Shown piece by piece: positions 1 through 6,915 of a stretch of 21,152 bases of DNA. Where the stretch lies: NCBI GenBank assembly GCA_050725495.1, contig JBOHHM010000046.1, positions 1-21,152 of the forward strand, given 5' to 3'. A program made the translations under genes and the position numbers. Origin of the DNA: JBOHHM01 sp050725495 (GTDB lineage Bacteria > Pseudomonadota > Gammaproteobacteria > Burkholderiales > Burkholderiaceae_C). Under the pieces are notes generated by a model. It saw only the letters and a program-made list of their open reading frames with translations. It made no database searches and had not been told where the DNA came from. Positions within the stretch are counted from its first letter, which is position 1, and every line of letters starts with the position of its first letter.

Positions 1-277
1 ACACGGCGGTGTGGTCGATGAGCACGTAAGGGCTGACCTTGAACGCCGGGGAGACGACGGCATCTACCCCGGCCCATGCGCCGTAGTCGAATCCATTGTC
101 GAGTCCTTCGAACGTTCGCGGGCCGAATGGGGTTTGCGCGTACGTTTCGCGCGTATCCCCGCATCGAGCGTCACCGGGAATCTCCCGCCAGACGTGCGCA
201 AATGCGCATGGGAGGACGTCGGACTCGACGGCCTCCCATCGCCACAACCGTTTCGTTGCGCACGCCCGTCGCGACCA
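1..277 (-). other. Unidentified open frame running off the left edge (possible gene fragment)
   Basis: Reading the minus strand, the frame stays open for about 92 codons from just after the YCII stop codon (TAG, 280-278) to the window edge, in the same frame as the YCII gene. There is no ATG. The only plausible internal start is TTG at 247-245, and no clear ribosome site precedes it. The translation looks protein-like in its second half, with phrases such as GLDNGFDYGAWAGVDAVV followed by SPAFKVSPYV. Third codon positions there are mostly G or C. I do not recognise a family; the alternating hydrophobic and aromatic pattern would suit beta strands. It could be the truncated remains of a gene, a gene starting at TTG, or chance openness in GC-rich DNA. 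Confidence 0.25.
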
Positions 278-700
278 CTAGCTCTGCCGCGACTCGATGG
301 TCTTCCGGAGCTCCTCTTCCTTCTTCATGAGCTCTCCGGTCGGATCGACGGGAGCGAAGTCCGCCGTTTCGAACACCTGGCGAATCTCGACCTCACCCTC
401 CTGGAACGGCGCTCGCTTGAGCCACTCGATCGCCTCTTGCTTCGACTTCACCTGCCAGATCCAGAAGCCCGCCACGAGCTCCTTCGCCTCGGTGAAGGGG
501 CCGTCGATCAGCGTGCGCTTCGAGCCGTCGAACCTGACGCGGGCGCCTTTGGCGCTCGCGTGAAGCCCTTCGCCCGCAAGCATCACGCCGGCTTTCACCA
601 GCTCTTCGTTGTACTTCCCCATGTCGGCAAGCAGTTGCTCGCTCGGCATGACGCCCGCCTCGGTGTTCTTGTCGGCCTTGATCAGGATCATGAATCGCAT
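278..700 (-). CDS. YCII-related (DGPF-domain) protein
   Basis: This 140-residue protein matches the YCII/DGPF family: a ferredoxin-like alpha/beta fold starting MRFMILIKADKNTEAG and carrying the family motif DGPF in LIDGPFTEAKELVAGFW (about residues 66-82). A lysine/glutamate-rich helical tail follows (about 124-140). Family members are small cytoplasmic proteins whose reaction is usually unknown. Many are encoded beside an ECF sigma factor gene, but none is visible here, and the neighbouring frame at 1-277 does not look like one. The start is well supported by AAGGAG at 714-709, 8 nt before the ATG. The gene and its flanks do not belong to the conserved gene order to the right, so it may be an acquired segment. 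The family call is firm; the function is unknown. Confidence 0.85.
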   Translation of the reverse strand: MRFMILIKADKNTEAGVMPSEQLLADMGKYNEELVKAGVMLAGEGLHASAKGARVRFDGSKRTLIDGPFTEAKELVAGFWIWQVKSKQEAIEWLKRAPFQEGEVEIRQVFETADFAPVDPTGELMKKEEELRKTIESRQS

Positions 701-950
701 CGTCGTTACTCCTTCAGGTTTCGGTTTGGAACCGGGCCTGCGGACGATCTCGACCGGATCAGAGCCCTCGTTCTAATGCCACGACGAACGAAGGTTGGTG
801 AAATCGACAGGCCGCACGAACTTTTTGAAAATATTCGTGTTTGTTTGCATCTCGGGCGGCAGATCCGGGACACCGCCGCCACGGCCTCAACAAAATCAGC
901 CCCCAGCCCTCGTCAGCCGGGCGCAACATGCTACAGTTTTTATAGCTAAT
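701..950. other. Intergenic region between YCII gene and fbpB
   Basis: No convincing gene lies in these 250 bases. They contain the YCII ribosome site (709-714), an AT-rich patch around 820-850 that could hold the YCII promoter on the minus strand (no clear -35/-10 pair seen), and a 17-bp palindrome (930-946) just past the fbpB stop codon. Long plus-strand frames that cross this region are shadows of the flanking minus-strand genes. Confidence 0.5.
930..946. repeat. 17-bp palindrome, copy 1 (GCTAC-N7-ATAGC)
   Basis: The sequence is GCTACAGTTTTTATAGC, with 4-bp outer arms (GCTA/TAGC) around a T-rich centre. It lies 4 bp beyond the fbpB stop codon. It has the same size and design as the copies at 3745 and 5812. 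It may help end fbpB transcription, or it may simply be a dispersed element. Confidence 0.6.
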
Positions 951-2567
951 TCAGCGCGCTGGCGAGCGCAGCGTGCGGCTCAGCAGCAGCACCGGGATCA
1001 GGCCGACCAGCACCAGCGCCAGCGAGGGCAGCGCCGCTTCGCCCAGGCGCTCGTCGCGCGCGAGCTGGTAGGCCACGACGGCCAGGGTGTCGCTGTCGAA
1101 GGGGCGCAGCACCAGGGTGGCGGGCAGTTCCTTCATCACGTCGACGAACACCAGCAGCGCGGCCGCGGCCGTCGAGCGCTTGAGCAGCGGCCAATGCACG
1201 CGCGCCAGCAGCGCGAGGCCGCCGGTGCCCAGCATGCGGGCCGAGTCGTCAAAGCTCGCGGGAATGCGCGCATAGCCGCTTTGCACCGACTGCAGGGCCA
1301 CGGCGCAAAAGCGCACCAGGTAGGCCCAGACCAGGCCCAGCACCGTGGCCGTGACCCAGTAACCGGCGCTGGTCTGCGGCGCCGCGGCCTGCAGCCAGCC
1401 CACCGGCAGCAGCAGGCCGACCACGATCACCGCGCCGGGAATCGCGTAGCCCAGCCCCGCCAGATGCACGACGCCGCGGGTGACGGCGTCCGGCGTGCGG
1501 CGCAGGCTGAAGGCCAGGGCCAGCGCCAGCGCCACGGCCAGCACGGCGCTCAGCGCCCCCAGGCGAATGCTGTTGAAAGCCCATTGCACAAAGCGCTCCC
1601 AGGGCAGGACCGACCAGTCGGCCGCCAGCGGGCGCAGCATGAACAGCACGGGCAGCACAAAGCCCATGAGCACCGGCAGGCCGCAGACGGTCCAGGCCAG
1701 CACGATGCGCCGGCCCTGCAAGGCCAGGGGCTGGGATTCGGCCGAGCCCGAGCGCGCGCCGCGGCCCGAGGCAAAGCGCATGCGCTGCTGAGCCTTGTGC
1801 TCGAGCCGCAGCAGCAGCACGACGACGACCAGCAACAAAGTGGCGAGCTGGGCCGCCGCGATTCGGTTGTCCATGGCCAGCCAGGCCTTGTAGATGCCGG
1901 CCGTGAAGGTCTGGATGCCGAAATAGCTGGAAACGCCGAAGTCGGCCAGGGTTTCCATCAGGGCCAGGGCCACGCCGGCGGCGACAGCCGGCCGCGCCAG
2001 CGGCAGCGCGACCTCGCGGATGCGCCGCGACAGCGGGGCGCCGAGCAGGCGCGCGGCTTCCATCAGGTGGGCCGCGCGCTCGCTCAAAGCCGTGCGGGCC
2101 AGCAGGTAGACATAGGGGTAGAGCGCGAAGGTGAAGACCCAGGCCGCGCCGCCGACGCTGCGGACCTCGGGCAGGACACGACCCTGCAGACCGAAGCTGG
2201 CGCGCAGCCAGCTCTGCAGCGGCCCGCTGAACTGCAGGTAGTCGGTGTAGGCATAGGCCACGACATAGGCCGGCATCGCCAGCGGCAGCAGCAAGGCCCA
2301 CTCGAAGCTGCGACGGCCCGGAAAGTCGAACAGGGTCACGGCGGCCGCGGTGGCGGTGCCGACCAGCACCACGCCCAGCGCGACCATCGCGCACAGGCGC
2401 AGCGTGGTCCAGGCGTAGTCCGGCAGCACGGTGCGGCTCATCTCGAGCAGGATTTGCGCGGTGGGCGCGTCCCATTGCAGCCAGGACGCGAGCACGGCCA
2501 GCACCGGCAGGCTCAGCAGGGTCGCCAGCAGCAGCAGCAGGATTTGATGGAGCCGGCCAGACGGCAT
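951..2567 (-). CDS. fbpB: Iron(III) ABC transporter permease, two-domain FbpB type
   Basis: This 538-residue, very hydrophobic inner-membrane protein has the fused double-permease layout of FbpB/SfuB/HitB transporters, which import ferric iron delivered by a periplasmic binding protein. The two halves each carry an EAA cytoplasmic loop that docks on the ATPase: EAARLLGAPLSRRIREVALP at about residues 170-189, and a weaker second copy, SARMLGTGGLALLARVHWP, at about 442-460. About twelve membrane segments can be traced, starting with HQILLLLLATLLSLPVLAVL (about 7-26). Length fits the family. It is transcribed away from its ATPase partner, fbpC, across 57 bp containing a Fur-like site. No Shine-Dalgarno sequence is visible before the ATG. 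Specificity for iron is inferred from family resemblance and the Fur-like site; other metals or sulfate-like substrates are less likely. Confidence 0.88.
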   Translation of the reverse strand: MPSGRLHQILLLLLATLLSLPVLAVLASWLQWDAPTAQILLEMSRTVLPDYAWTTLRLCAMVALGVVLVGTATAAAVTLFDFPGRRSFEWALLLPLAMPAYVVAYAYTDYLQFSGPLQSWLRASFGLQGRVLPEVRSVGGAAWVFTFALYPYVYLLARTALSERAAHLMEAARLLGAPLSRRIREVALPLARPAVAAGVALALMETLADFGVSSYFGIQTFTAGIYKAWLAMDNRIAAAQLATLLLVVVVLLLRLEHKAQQRMRFASGRGARSGSAESQPLALQGRRIVLAWTVCGLPVLMGFVLPVLFMLRPLAADWSVLPWERFVQWAFNSIRLGALSAVLAVALALALAFSLRRTPDAVTRGVVHLAGLGYAIPGAVIVVGLLLPVGWLQAAAPQTSAGYWVTATVLGLVWAYLVRFCAVALQSVQSGYARIPASFDDSARMLGTGGLALLARVHWPLLKRSTAAAALLVFVDVMKELPATLVLRPFDSDTLAVVAYQLARDERLGEAALPSLALVLVGLIPVLLLSRTLRSPAR

Positions 2568-2589
2568 GGGTGGTTGAAACAGGTGAAGC

Positions 2590-2618
2590 GAAAATGAGAA
2601 TTGTAAGCATCTACAATT
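2590..2618. promoter_or_regulatory. Divergent fbpB/fbpC control region with Fur-box-like site
   Basis: Positions 2590-2608 (GAAAATGAGAATTGTAAGC) match the classical 19-bp Fur consensus at 13 of 19 positions. Overlapping it is a perfect 7-bp inverted repeat, AATTGTA (2599-2605) and TACAATT (2612-2618), spaced by 6 bp. Each arm contains TACAAT, which resembles a -10 box in either direction (2612-2617 for fbpC, 2605-2600 for fbpB). No good -35 element is seen. Binding of iron-loaded Fur here would block both promoters at once. This is a sequence-based inference. Confidence 0.55.
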
Positions 2619-2624
2619 TGCACC

Positions 2625-3713
2625 ATGTTCTTAGAGGTTTCGCAGCTCAGGGTTCAGTACGCAGGGCGTTCCCGGCCCGCCGTCGACGAGGTCTCGTTCG
2701 GCCTGCACGCCGGCGAGATCGGCGTGCTGATCGGCCCCTCGGGCTGCGGCAAGACCACGCTGCTGCGGGCCGTGGCCGGGCTCGAGCGCGCTTCGGCCGG
2801 TGCGATCCGGCTCTCGGGCGCGGTGGTCAGCAGCGCCAGCCAGCATGTGGCGGCCGAGGCGCGCCGCATCGGCATGGTGTTCCAGGACTACGCACTGTTT
2901 CCGCATCTGGACGTGGGGCATAACGTGGGCTTTGGCCTGCACCACCTGAAGCGGGGCCAGCGCGCGGCGCGGGTGGCCGAGGTGCTGGATCTGGTCGGGC
3001 TGGGCGGTATCGAGCGCCACTTTCCGCACGAGCTCTCGGGCGGCCAGCAGCAACGCGTGGCGCTGGCCCGCGCGCTGGCCCCGAGCCCGCAGCTGCTGCT
3101 GCTCGACGAGCCTTTTTCCAACCTCGATGTCGACCTGCGCGAACGCCTGGCGCACGAGGTGCGCGCGATCCTGAAATCGGCCCAGGCCACGGCCCTGTTC
3201 GTCACGCACGACCAGCTCGAAGCCTTTGCCATTGGCGACGCGATCGGCGTCATGTCCGACGGCCAGCTGCACCAGTGGGACGATGCCTATACGCTGTACC
3301 ACCGCCCGGCGACGCGCTTTGTCGCCGATTTCATCGGCCACGGCGTGTTCACCCCGGCCCGGATCCGGCAGCATGGCGACGCGGTGGTGGTGCAAACCCC
3401 GCTGGGCGAGCTGGCCGACATGGCCGAATGCCCGCTGCCCGGCGCGTTTGAAAACGGCGAATGCGATGTGCTGCTGCGCGCCGACGACATCGTGCACGAC
3501 GACGACGCTCCTGTGAAAGCCCAGATCATGCGCAAGGCGTTTCGCGGCTCGGAGTTTCTCTACACGCTGCGCCTGAGCAGCGGCGAAACCGTGCTGGCCC
3601 ATGTGCCCAGCCACCACGACCACAGGATAGGCGAATGGATAGGCATACGCCCGCAGGTCGACCATGTGGTGACCTTCGAGCGCGGCTCCAGCGGGAATTC
3701 CTTGATCAAGTGA
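2625..3713 (+). CDS. fbpC: Iron(III) ABC transporter ATP-binding protein, FbpC type
   Basis: This 362-residue ATPase powers the FbpB permease from the cytoplasmic face. All nucleotide-binding elements are present: Walker A GPSGCGKT (37-44), Q-loop glutamine 87 in VFQDYALFPHLDV, ABC signature LSGGQQQR (137-144), Walker B LLLLDE (157-162) and the switch histidine in THDQ (H195). The remaining C-terminal part (about 240-362) has the length and layout of the TOBE-type regulatory domain of the FbpC/PotA/CysA class. The ATG has no Shine-Dalgarno sequence. A -10-like TACAAT ends 7 nt upstream of it, so the mRNA may be leaderless. The gene is divergent from fbpB. Its 3' end faces plsC across 59 bp holding a palindrome. 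Family call is firm; iron specificity rests on the partner and the Fur-like site. Confidence 0.92.
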   Translation: MFLEVSQLRVQYAGRSRPAVDEVSFGLHAGEIGVLIGPSGCGKTTLLRAVAGLERASAGAIRLSGAVVSSASQHVAAEARRIGMVFQDYALFPHLDVGHNVGFGLHHLKRGQRAARVAEVLDLVGLGGIERHFPHELSGGQQQRVALARALAPSPQLLLLDEPFSNLDVDLRERLAHEVRAILKSAQATALFVTHDQLEAFAIGDAIGVMSDGQLHQWDDAYTLYHRPATRFVADFIGHGVFTPARIRQHGDAVVVQTPLGELADMAECPLPGAFENGECDVLLRADDIVHDDDAPVKAQIMRKAFRGSEFLYTLRLSSGETVLAHVPSHHDHRIGEWIGIRPQVDHVVTFERGSSGNSLIK

Positions 3714-3744
3714 GCCGGCAGCCCATGCGGCATAGGCGTCAGTC

Positions 3745-3761
3745 GCTATATTTTCAATAGC
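3745..3761. repeat. 17-bp palindrome, copy 2 (GCTAT-N7-ATAGC), between convergent genes
   Basis: GCTATATTTTCAATAGC has perfect 5-bp arms and a 7-nt AT-rich loop. It sits between the convergent 3' ends of fbpC and plsC, where it could act as a weak two-way terminator. It has the same architecture as the copies at 930 and 5812. Confidence 0.65.
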
Positions 3762-3772
3762 ATGCAGATTGC

Positions 3773-4507
3773 TCAGCGGCGCAGGCCATCGACCTCGCGC
3801 CGCAGGTCCGCGGCCCAGGTCCGGCGGTCGCGGCCGTCGGCCTGCTGCGGCTCGCCGAACGTGACCACGGCCGCGATGCTGCTCGCCGTCAGGGTGCGCC
3901 AGAGCGAGCCGAGCAGCGTGTCGTCGCCGTTGTAGCAGGGCGCCGCGCTGCGCTGGCCGGTTGCCGCATCGACAAACTGCAGGGCCAGCGGCTGGACCGG
4001 CGTGCCGGCCGAGATGGCCGCCTGGATCAGGTTGGCATGGAACGGCAGCAGCGCGGCGCCGTCGCCGGTCGTGCCCTCGGGGAACACCGCCAGCACATCG
4101 CCGGCGCGCAGGCGCTCGGCCATGTGGTGCACCACGCGCATGGCGTCGCGCCGCAACTCGCGCTCGATGTACAGCGTGCCGGCCGCATCCGCCAAGGTGC
4201 CGATCAGCGGCCAGCGCTTGACATCGGCCTTGGAGACAAAGCGGCAGTAGCGCGCGGCATGCATGACCAGAATGTCGAGCCAGGAGATGTGGTTGGCCAC
4301 CAGCAGCACGGGGCCGTTGTGCGGCGGCTCGCCTCGGACGACCAGTTGGATCGCCAGCCTTGCCAGCATTTCCCGGGCCCAGGCCTGAACACGGGCCTCC
4401 TTTTGCGACGGGCTGAGCCTCGGGAACAGGGTCGCAATGGTCCACAGCCCGGCCAGCACATGGGGCAGCGCCCTCAGCAGTTTCCAGGCGGCGCGCAAGG
4501 AATTCAT
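3773..4507 (-). CDS. plsC: 1-acyl-sn-glycerol-3-phosphate acyltransferase (PlsC family)
   Basis: The protein transfers an acyl chain to lysophosphatidic acid to make phosphatidic acid at the inner membrane. From the chosen start it has 244 residues. The acyltransferase motif H-X4-D is NHISWLD (H73, D78), and FPEGTTGDG (142-150) is the substrate-binding block. An N-terminal amphipathic or membrane helix (about 5-25) precedes them. An upstream in-frame ATG at 4573 would add 22 residues, but these are arginine- and cysteine-rich, unlike the family, and that codon lies inside a 7-bp repeat array. I therefore prefer the ATG at 4507, whose product begins MNSLRAAWKLL. Neither start has a good ribosome site. 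It is the last gene of the yqgE-ruvX-pyrR-pyrB-pyrC' operon, 121 bp after pyrC'. Related LPLAT enzymes, such as ornithine-lipid acyltransferases, share these motifs. Confidence 0.88.
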   Translation of the reverse strand: MNSLRAAWKLLRALPHVLAGLWTIATLFPRLSPSQKEARVQAWAREMLARLAIQLVVRGEPPHNGPVLLVANHISWLDILVMHAARYCRFVSKADVKRWPLIGTLADAAGTLYIERELRRDAMRVVHHMAERLRAGDVLAVFPEGTTGDGAALLPFHANLIQAAISAGTPVQPLALQFVDAATGQRSAAPCYNGDDTLLGSLWRTLTASSIAAVVTFGEPQQADGRDRRTWAADLRREVDGLRR

Positions 4508-4548
4508 GGCGCCAGGGCGGCAGCGCCGCAAGCACGCAAGCCTGGGCA

Positions 4549-4607
4549 TGGAGCGTCGAGCGTCGAGCGCCATTCACGCTGAACGCTCAACGCCGAACCC
4601 TCAACCC
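4549..4607. repeat. Degenerate 7-bp tandem repeat array
   Basis: On the plus strand the heptads read TGGAGCG, TCGAGCG, TCGAGCG (4549-4569), a 3-bp break, then TTCACGC, TGAACGC, TCAACGC, CGAACCC, TCAACCC (4573-4607). The array fills much of the gap between the pyrC' stop and the plsC start. Its role is unknown. It looks like a slippage-generated microsatellite. Confidence 0.6.
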
Positions 4608-4628
4608 GCAGAACCCGCGACATCGCGT

Positions 4629-5921
4629 TCAAGCCTCGTAGGCCACTTGCCCGCCCACGATGGTGCAGCGCACGCGACCGGGCAGGGCGTAGCCCGAAAA
4701 CGGCGTGTGCTTTCCCTGGCTGCGCAGGGCCCCGGGCTCGACCACCCATTCGGCCTGCGGGTCGAACACGCAGACATCGGCCACGCCACCTTCGACCAGC
4801 TGGCCTACGCTGGCCTGCAGCGTGCCCAGCGACGAGCCCAGTACGCGGGCCGGCGCGCTGGTCAGCACGGCCAGCGCGCGCGTGAGGCCCACGCCGCTTT
4901 CCTGAGCCCACTTGAGCGACTGACTCAGCAGCAGTTCCAGCCCGGTGGCACCGGGCTCGGCCTCGGCAAAAGGCAGGGTCTTGGCGTCCTCGTCCACCGG
5001 TGTGTGATCCGACACCAGAGCGTCGATCGTGCCGTCGGCCAGGGCCTCGCGAATCGCGTCACGGTCGCGCTGCTGACGCAGCGGCGGGTTCAGGCGGGCG
5101 CGGCCGTCGAAGTAACCGATGTCGGTATCGGTCAGCTGCAGCGAGTTGATGCTGACGTCGCAGGTGACGTCCAGGCCGCTGTCCTTGGCTTGGCGCACCA
5201 GGGCCAGGCCCGCGGCGCTGCTGAGCCGGCACAGGTGGACGCGTGCGCCCGTGGCCTTCATCAGTTCGAAGATCGTGTGCAGCGCAATCGTTTCGGCCGC
5301 CACCGGCACGCCGCTCAAGCCCATGCGGGTGGCCAGCGGCCCGCTGGCCACGACGCCCTTGCCCAGGTAGAGCTCCTGCGGGCGCAGCCAGCTCGTGTAG
5401 CCGAAGGTGCTGGCATACTGCAGTGCGCGCTGCAGGACCTGGGTGTTGACCAGGGGCACCTCGGCCTGGCTGAAGCCCACGCAACCGGCCTCGGTCAGCT
5501 CCACCATCTCGGTCAGCACTTCGCCCGCGAGGCCGCGCGTGAGTGCGCCCAGCGGAAACACGCGCGACTGGTGCAGCTTCTCGGCTCGGAACTTGAGCAT
5601 TTCCACCAGCCCGGGCTCGTCGAGCACGGGCTCGGTATCGGGCAGGCAGACCAGGCTGGTCACGCCGCCGGCCACGGCGGCCGCCATTTCGGACTCGAGC
5701 ATGCCTTCGTGCTCATGGCCGGGCTCGCGCAGGCGCACCGCCAGATCGACCAGGCCGGGCGCCACGATGCAGCCCGCGGCATCGATCACCTTGTTCGGCG
5801 AAAAATCGGACGCTATCTTCTTGATAGCAATGATGCGGCCCGCCGCCAGGGCCAGATCGCAAATTTCGTCGAAGTTGGAGGCCGGATCGATGACCCGGCC
5901 GTTCTTGATCAGGATTTTCAT
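4629..5921 (-). CDS. pyrC': Dihydroorotase-like protein, probably non-catalytic (PyrC'/PyrX)
   Basis: This 430-residue protein has the type I dihydroorotase fold and length, and lies 30 bp downstream of pyrB. The metal-binding signature DxHxH is replaced: D59-L-A61-V-R63-L-R65, so both histidines are lost. The later ligand histidines also appear missing: a position usually HCED/HAED reads R180-P-Q-E, and the usual HxS reads C231-R232-L-S. N278 in NPPLR and D305-H306 remain. In Pseudomonas aeruginosa, an inactive dihydroorotase homologue next to pyrB assembles with aspartate carbamoyltransferase and is needed for its activity. I infer the same role here, with a separate catalytic pyrC elsewhere in the genome. 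A 17-bp palindrome encodes residues 32-37 (AIKKIA). The ATG is preceded only by a weak AGAGAA. Confidence 0.9.
   Translation of the reverse strand: MKILIKNGRVIDPASNFDEICDLALAAGRIIAIKKIASDFSPNKVIDAAGCIVAPGLVDLAVRLREPGHEHEGMLESEMAAAVAGGVTSLVCLPDTEPVLDEPGLVEMLKFRAEKLHQSRVFPLGALTRGLAGEVLTEMVELTEAGCVGFSQAEVPLVNTQVLQRALQYASTFGYTSWLRPQELYLGKGVVASGPLATRMGLSGVPVAAETIALHTIFELMKATGARVHLCRLSSAAGLALVRQAKDSGLDVTCDVSINSLQLTDTDIGYFDGRARLNPPLRQQRDRDAIREALADGTIDALVSDHTPVDEDAKTLPFAEAEPGATGLELLLSQSLKWAQESGVGLTRALAVLTSAPARVLGSSLGTLQASVGQLVEGGVADVCVFDPQAEWVVEPGALRSQGKHTPFSGYALPGRVRCTIVGGQVAYEA
5812..5828. repeat. 17-bp palindrome, copy 3, inside pyrC' coding sequence
   Basis: On the plus strand this reads GCTATCTTCTTGATAGC, with perfect 6-bp arms and a 5-nt loop. 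Read on the minus strand it supplies codons 32-37 of pyrC' (AIKKIA) in frame. It shares length and arm sequence with the copies at 930 and 3745, suggesting a dispersed element tolerated within the gene. Confidence 0.65.
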
Positions 5922-5951
5922 GCTGTTGTTCTCTGGGACGACACGCAGGCC

Positions 5952-6914
5952 TCAAGCTTCGTTGCCCGCCACGATCGACATCACGGCCATGCGCACCGCG
6001 ATGCCGAAGGTCACCTGCGGCAGGATCACGCTTTGCTTGCCGTCGACCACCGCCGAGTCGATTTCCACGCCGCGGTTGATCGGCCCCGGGTGCATCACGA
6101 TGGCGTCGGGCTTGGCCAGCTGCAGCTTCTCGGGCGTGAGGCCATAGCTCTTGAAAAACTCCTGGCTGGACGGCAGCAGGGCGCCGCTCATGCGCTCGTT
6201 TTGCAGGCGCAGCATGATGACCACGTCGCAGCCCTTGATGCCCTCTGCCAGCGTGTGGCAGACGCGCACGCCCATCTGCGCCATGTCGCCGGGCACCAGG
6301 GTCTTGGGGCCGACCACGCGGACCTCGGCGCAGCCCAGCGTGGTCAGCGCATGGATGTCGGAGCGCGCCACGCGCGAGTGCAGCACATCGCCCACGATGG
6401 CGACCGTGAGGTTGGAGAAGTCCTTCTTGTAGTGCCGGATCGTGTACATGTCCAGCAGGCCCTGCGTGGGATGCGCGTGGCGACCGTCGCCGGCGTTGAC
6501 CACATGCACATGGGGCGCCACATGCTGGGCGATCAGGTAGGGCGCGCCGGACTCGCCGTGGCGCACAACGAACAGATCCGCCGCCATGGCGCTCAGGTTG
6601 GCGATGGTGTCGAGCAGCGACTCGCCTTTGGAGGCCGACGAGCGCGCGATGTCCAGGTTGAGCACGTCGGCGCTCAGGCGCTTGGCGGCGATCTCGAAGG
6701 TCGTGCGGGTGCGCGTGGAGTTCTCGAAGAACAGGTTGAACACGCTCTTGCCGCGCAGCAGCGGCACCTTCTTGACCTCGCGGTCGTTGACGCTGACGAA
6801 GTTGGCCGCCGTGTCGAGGATATGCGTGACGATGTCCTTGGGCAGGCCTTCGATGGACAGCAGGTGGATGAGTTCGCCGTTCTTGTTGAGTTGGGGGTTG
6901 CGTTTGTACAGCAC
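5952..6914 (-). CDS. pyrB: Aspartate carbamoyltransferase catalytic subunit
   Basis: The enzyme condenses carbamoyl phosphate and aspartate to N-carbamoyl-aspartate, the committed step of pyrimidine synthesis, in the cytoplasm. Key motifs are the carbamoyl-phosphate loop STRTRTTFE (66-74), HPTQGLLD (148-155), DVLHSRVARS (176-185) and HPGPINRG near the C-terminus. I set the start at GTG 6914 (product MLYKRNPQL..., 320 residues). A strong GGAGGG lies 8 nt upstream, and this matches my recollection of family N-termini. The in-frame ATG at 6932 would add only six residues and overlap the ribosome site and the pyrR 3' end. The gene begins 1 nt after the pyrR stop, so translation is probably coupled. 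It has no visible regulatory-chain partner (pyrI). It likely works with the adjacent inactive dihydroorotase-like subunit. Confidence 0.97.
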   Translation of the reverse strand: MLYKRNPQLNKNGELIHLLSIEGLPKDIVTHILDTAANFVSVNDREVKKVPLLRGKSVFNLFFENSTRTRTTFEIAAKRLSADVLNLDIARSSASKGESLLDTIANLSAMAADLFVVRHGESGAPYLIAQHVAPHVHVVNAGDGRHAHPTQGLLDMYTIRHYKKDFSNLTVAIVGDVLHSRVARSDIHALTTLGCAEVRVVGPKTLVPGDMAQMGVRVCHTLAEGIKGCDVVIMLRLQNERMSGALLPSSQEFFKSYGLTPEKLQLAKPDAIVMHPGPINRGVEIDSAVVDGKQSVILPQVTFGIAVRMAVMSIVAGNEA

Positions 6915-6915
6915 T

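Noticed and set aside
795..2597. 600-codon plus-strand open frame opposite fbpB
   Set aside because: It is antisense to the permease; glutamine- and arginine-rich low-complexity translation reflects reversed Leu/Ala codons.
2631..4577. 648-codon minus-strand open frame opposite fbpC and running through plsC out of frame
   Set aside because: Both fbpC and plsC have full motif sets in their own frames; this frame has none.
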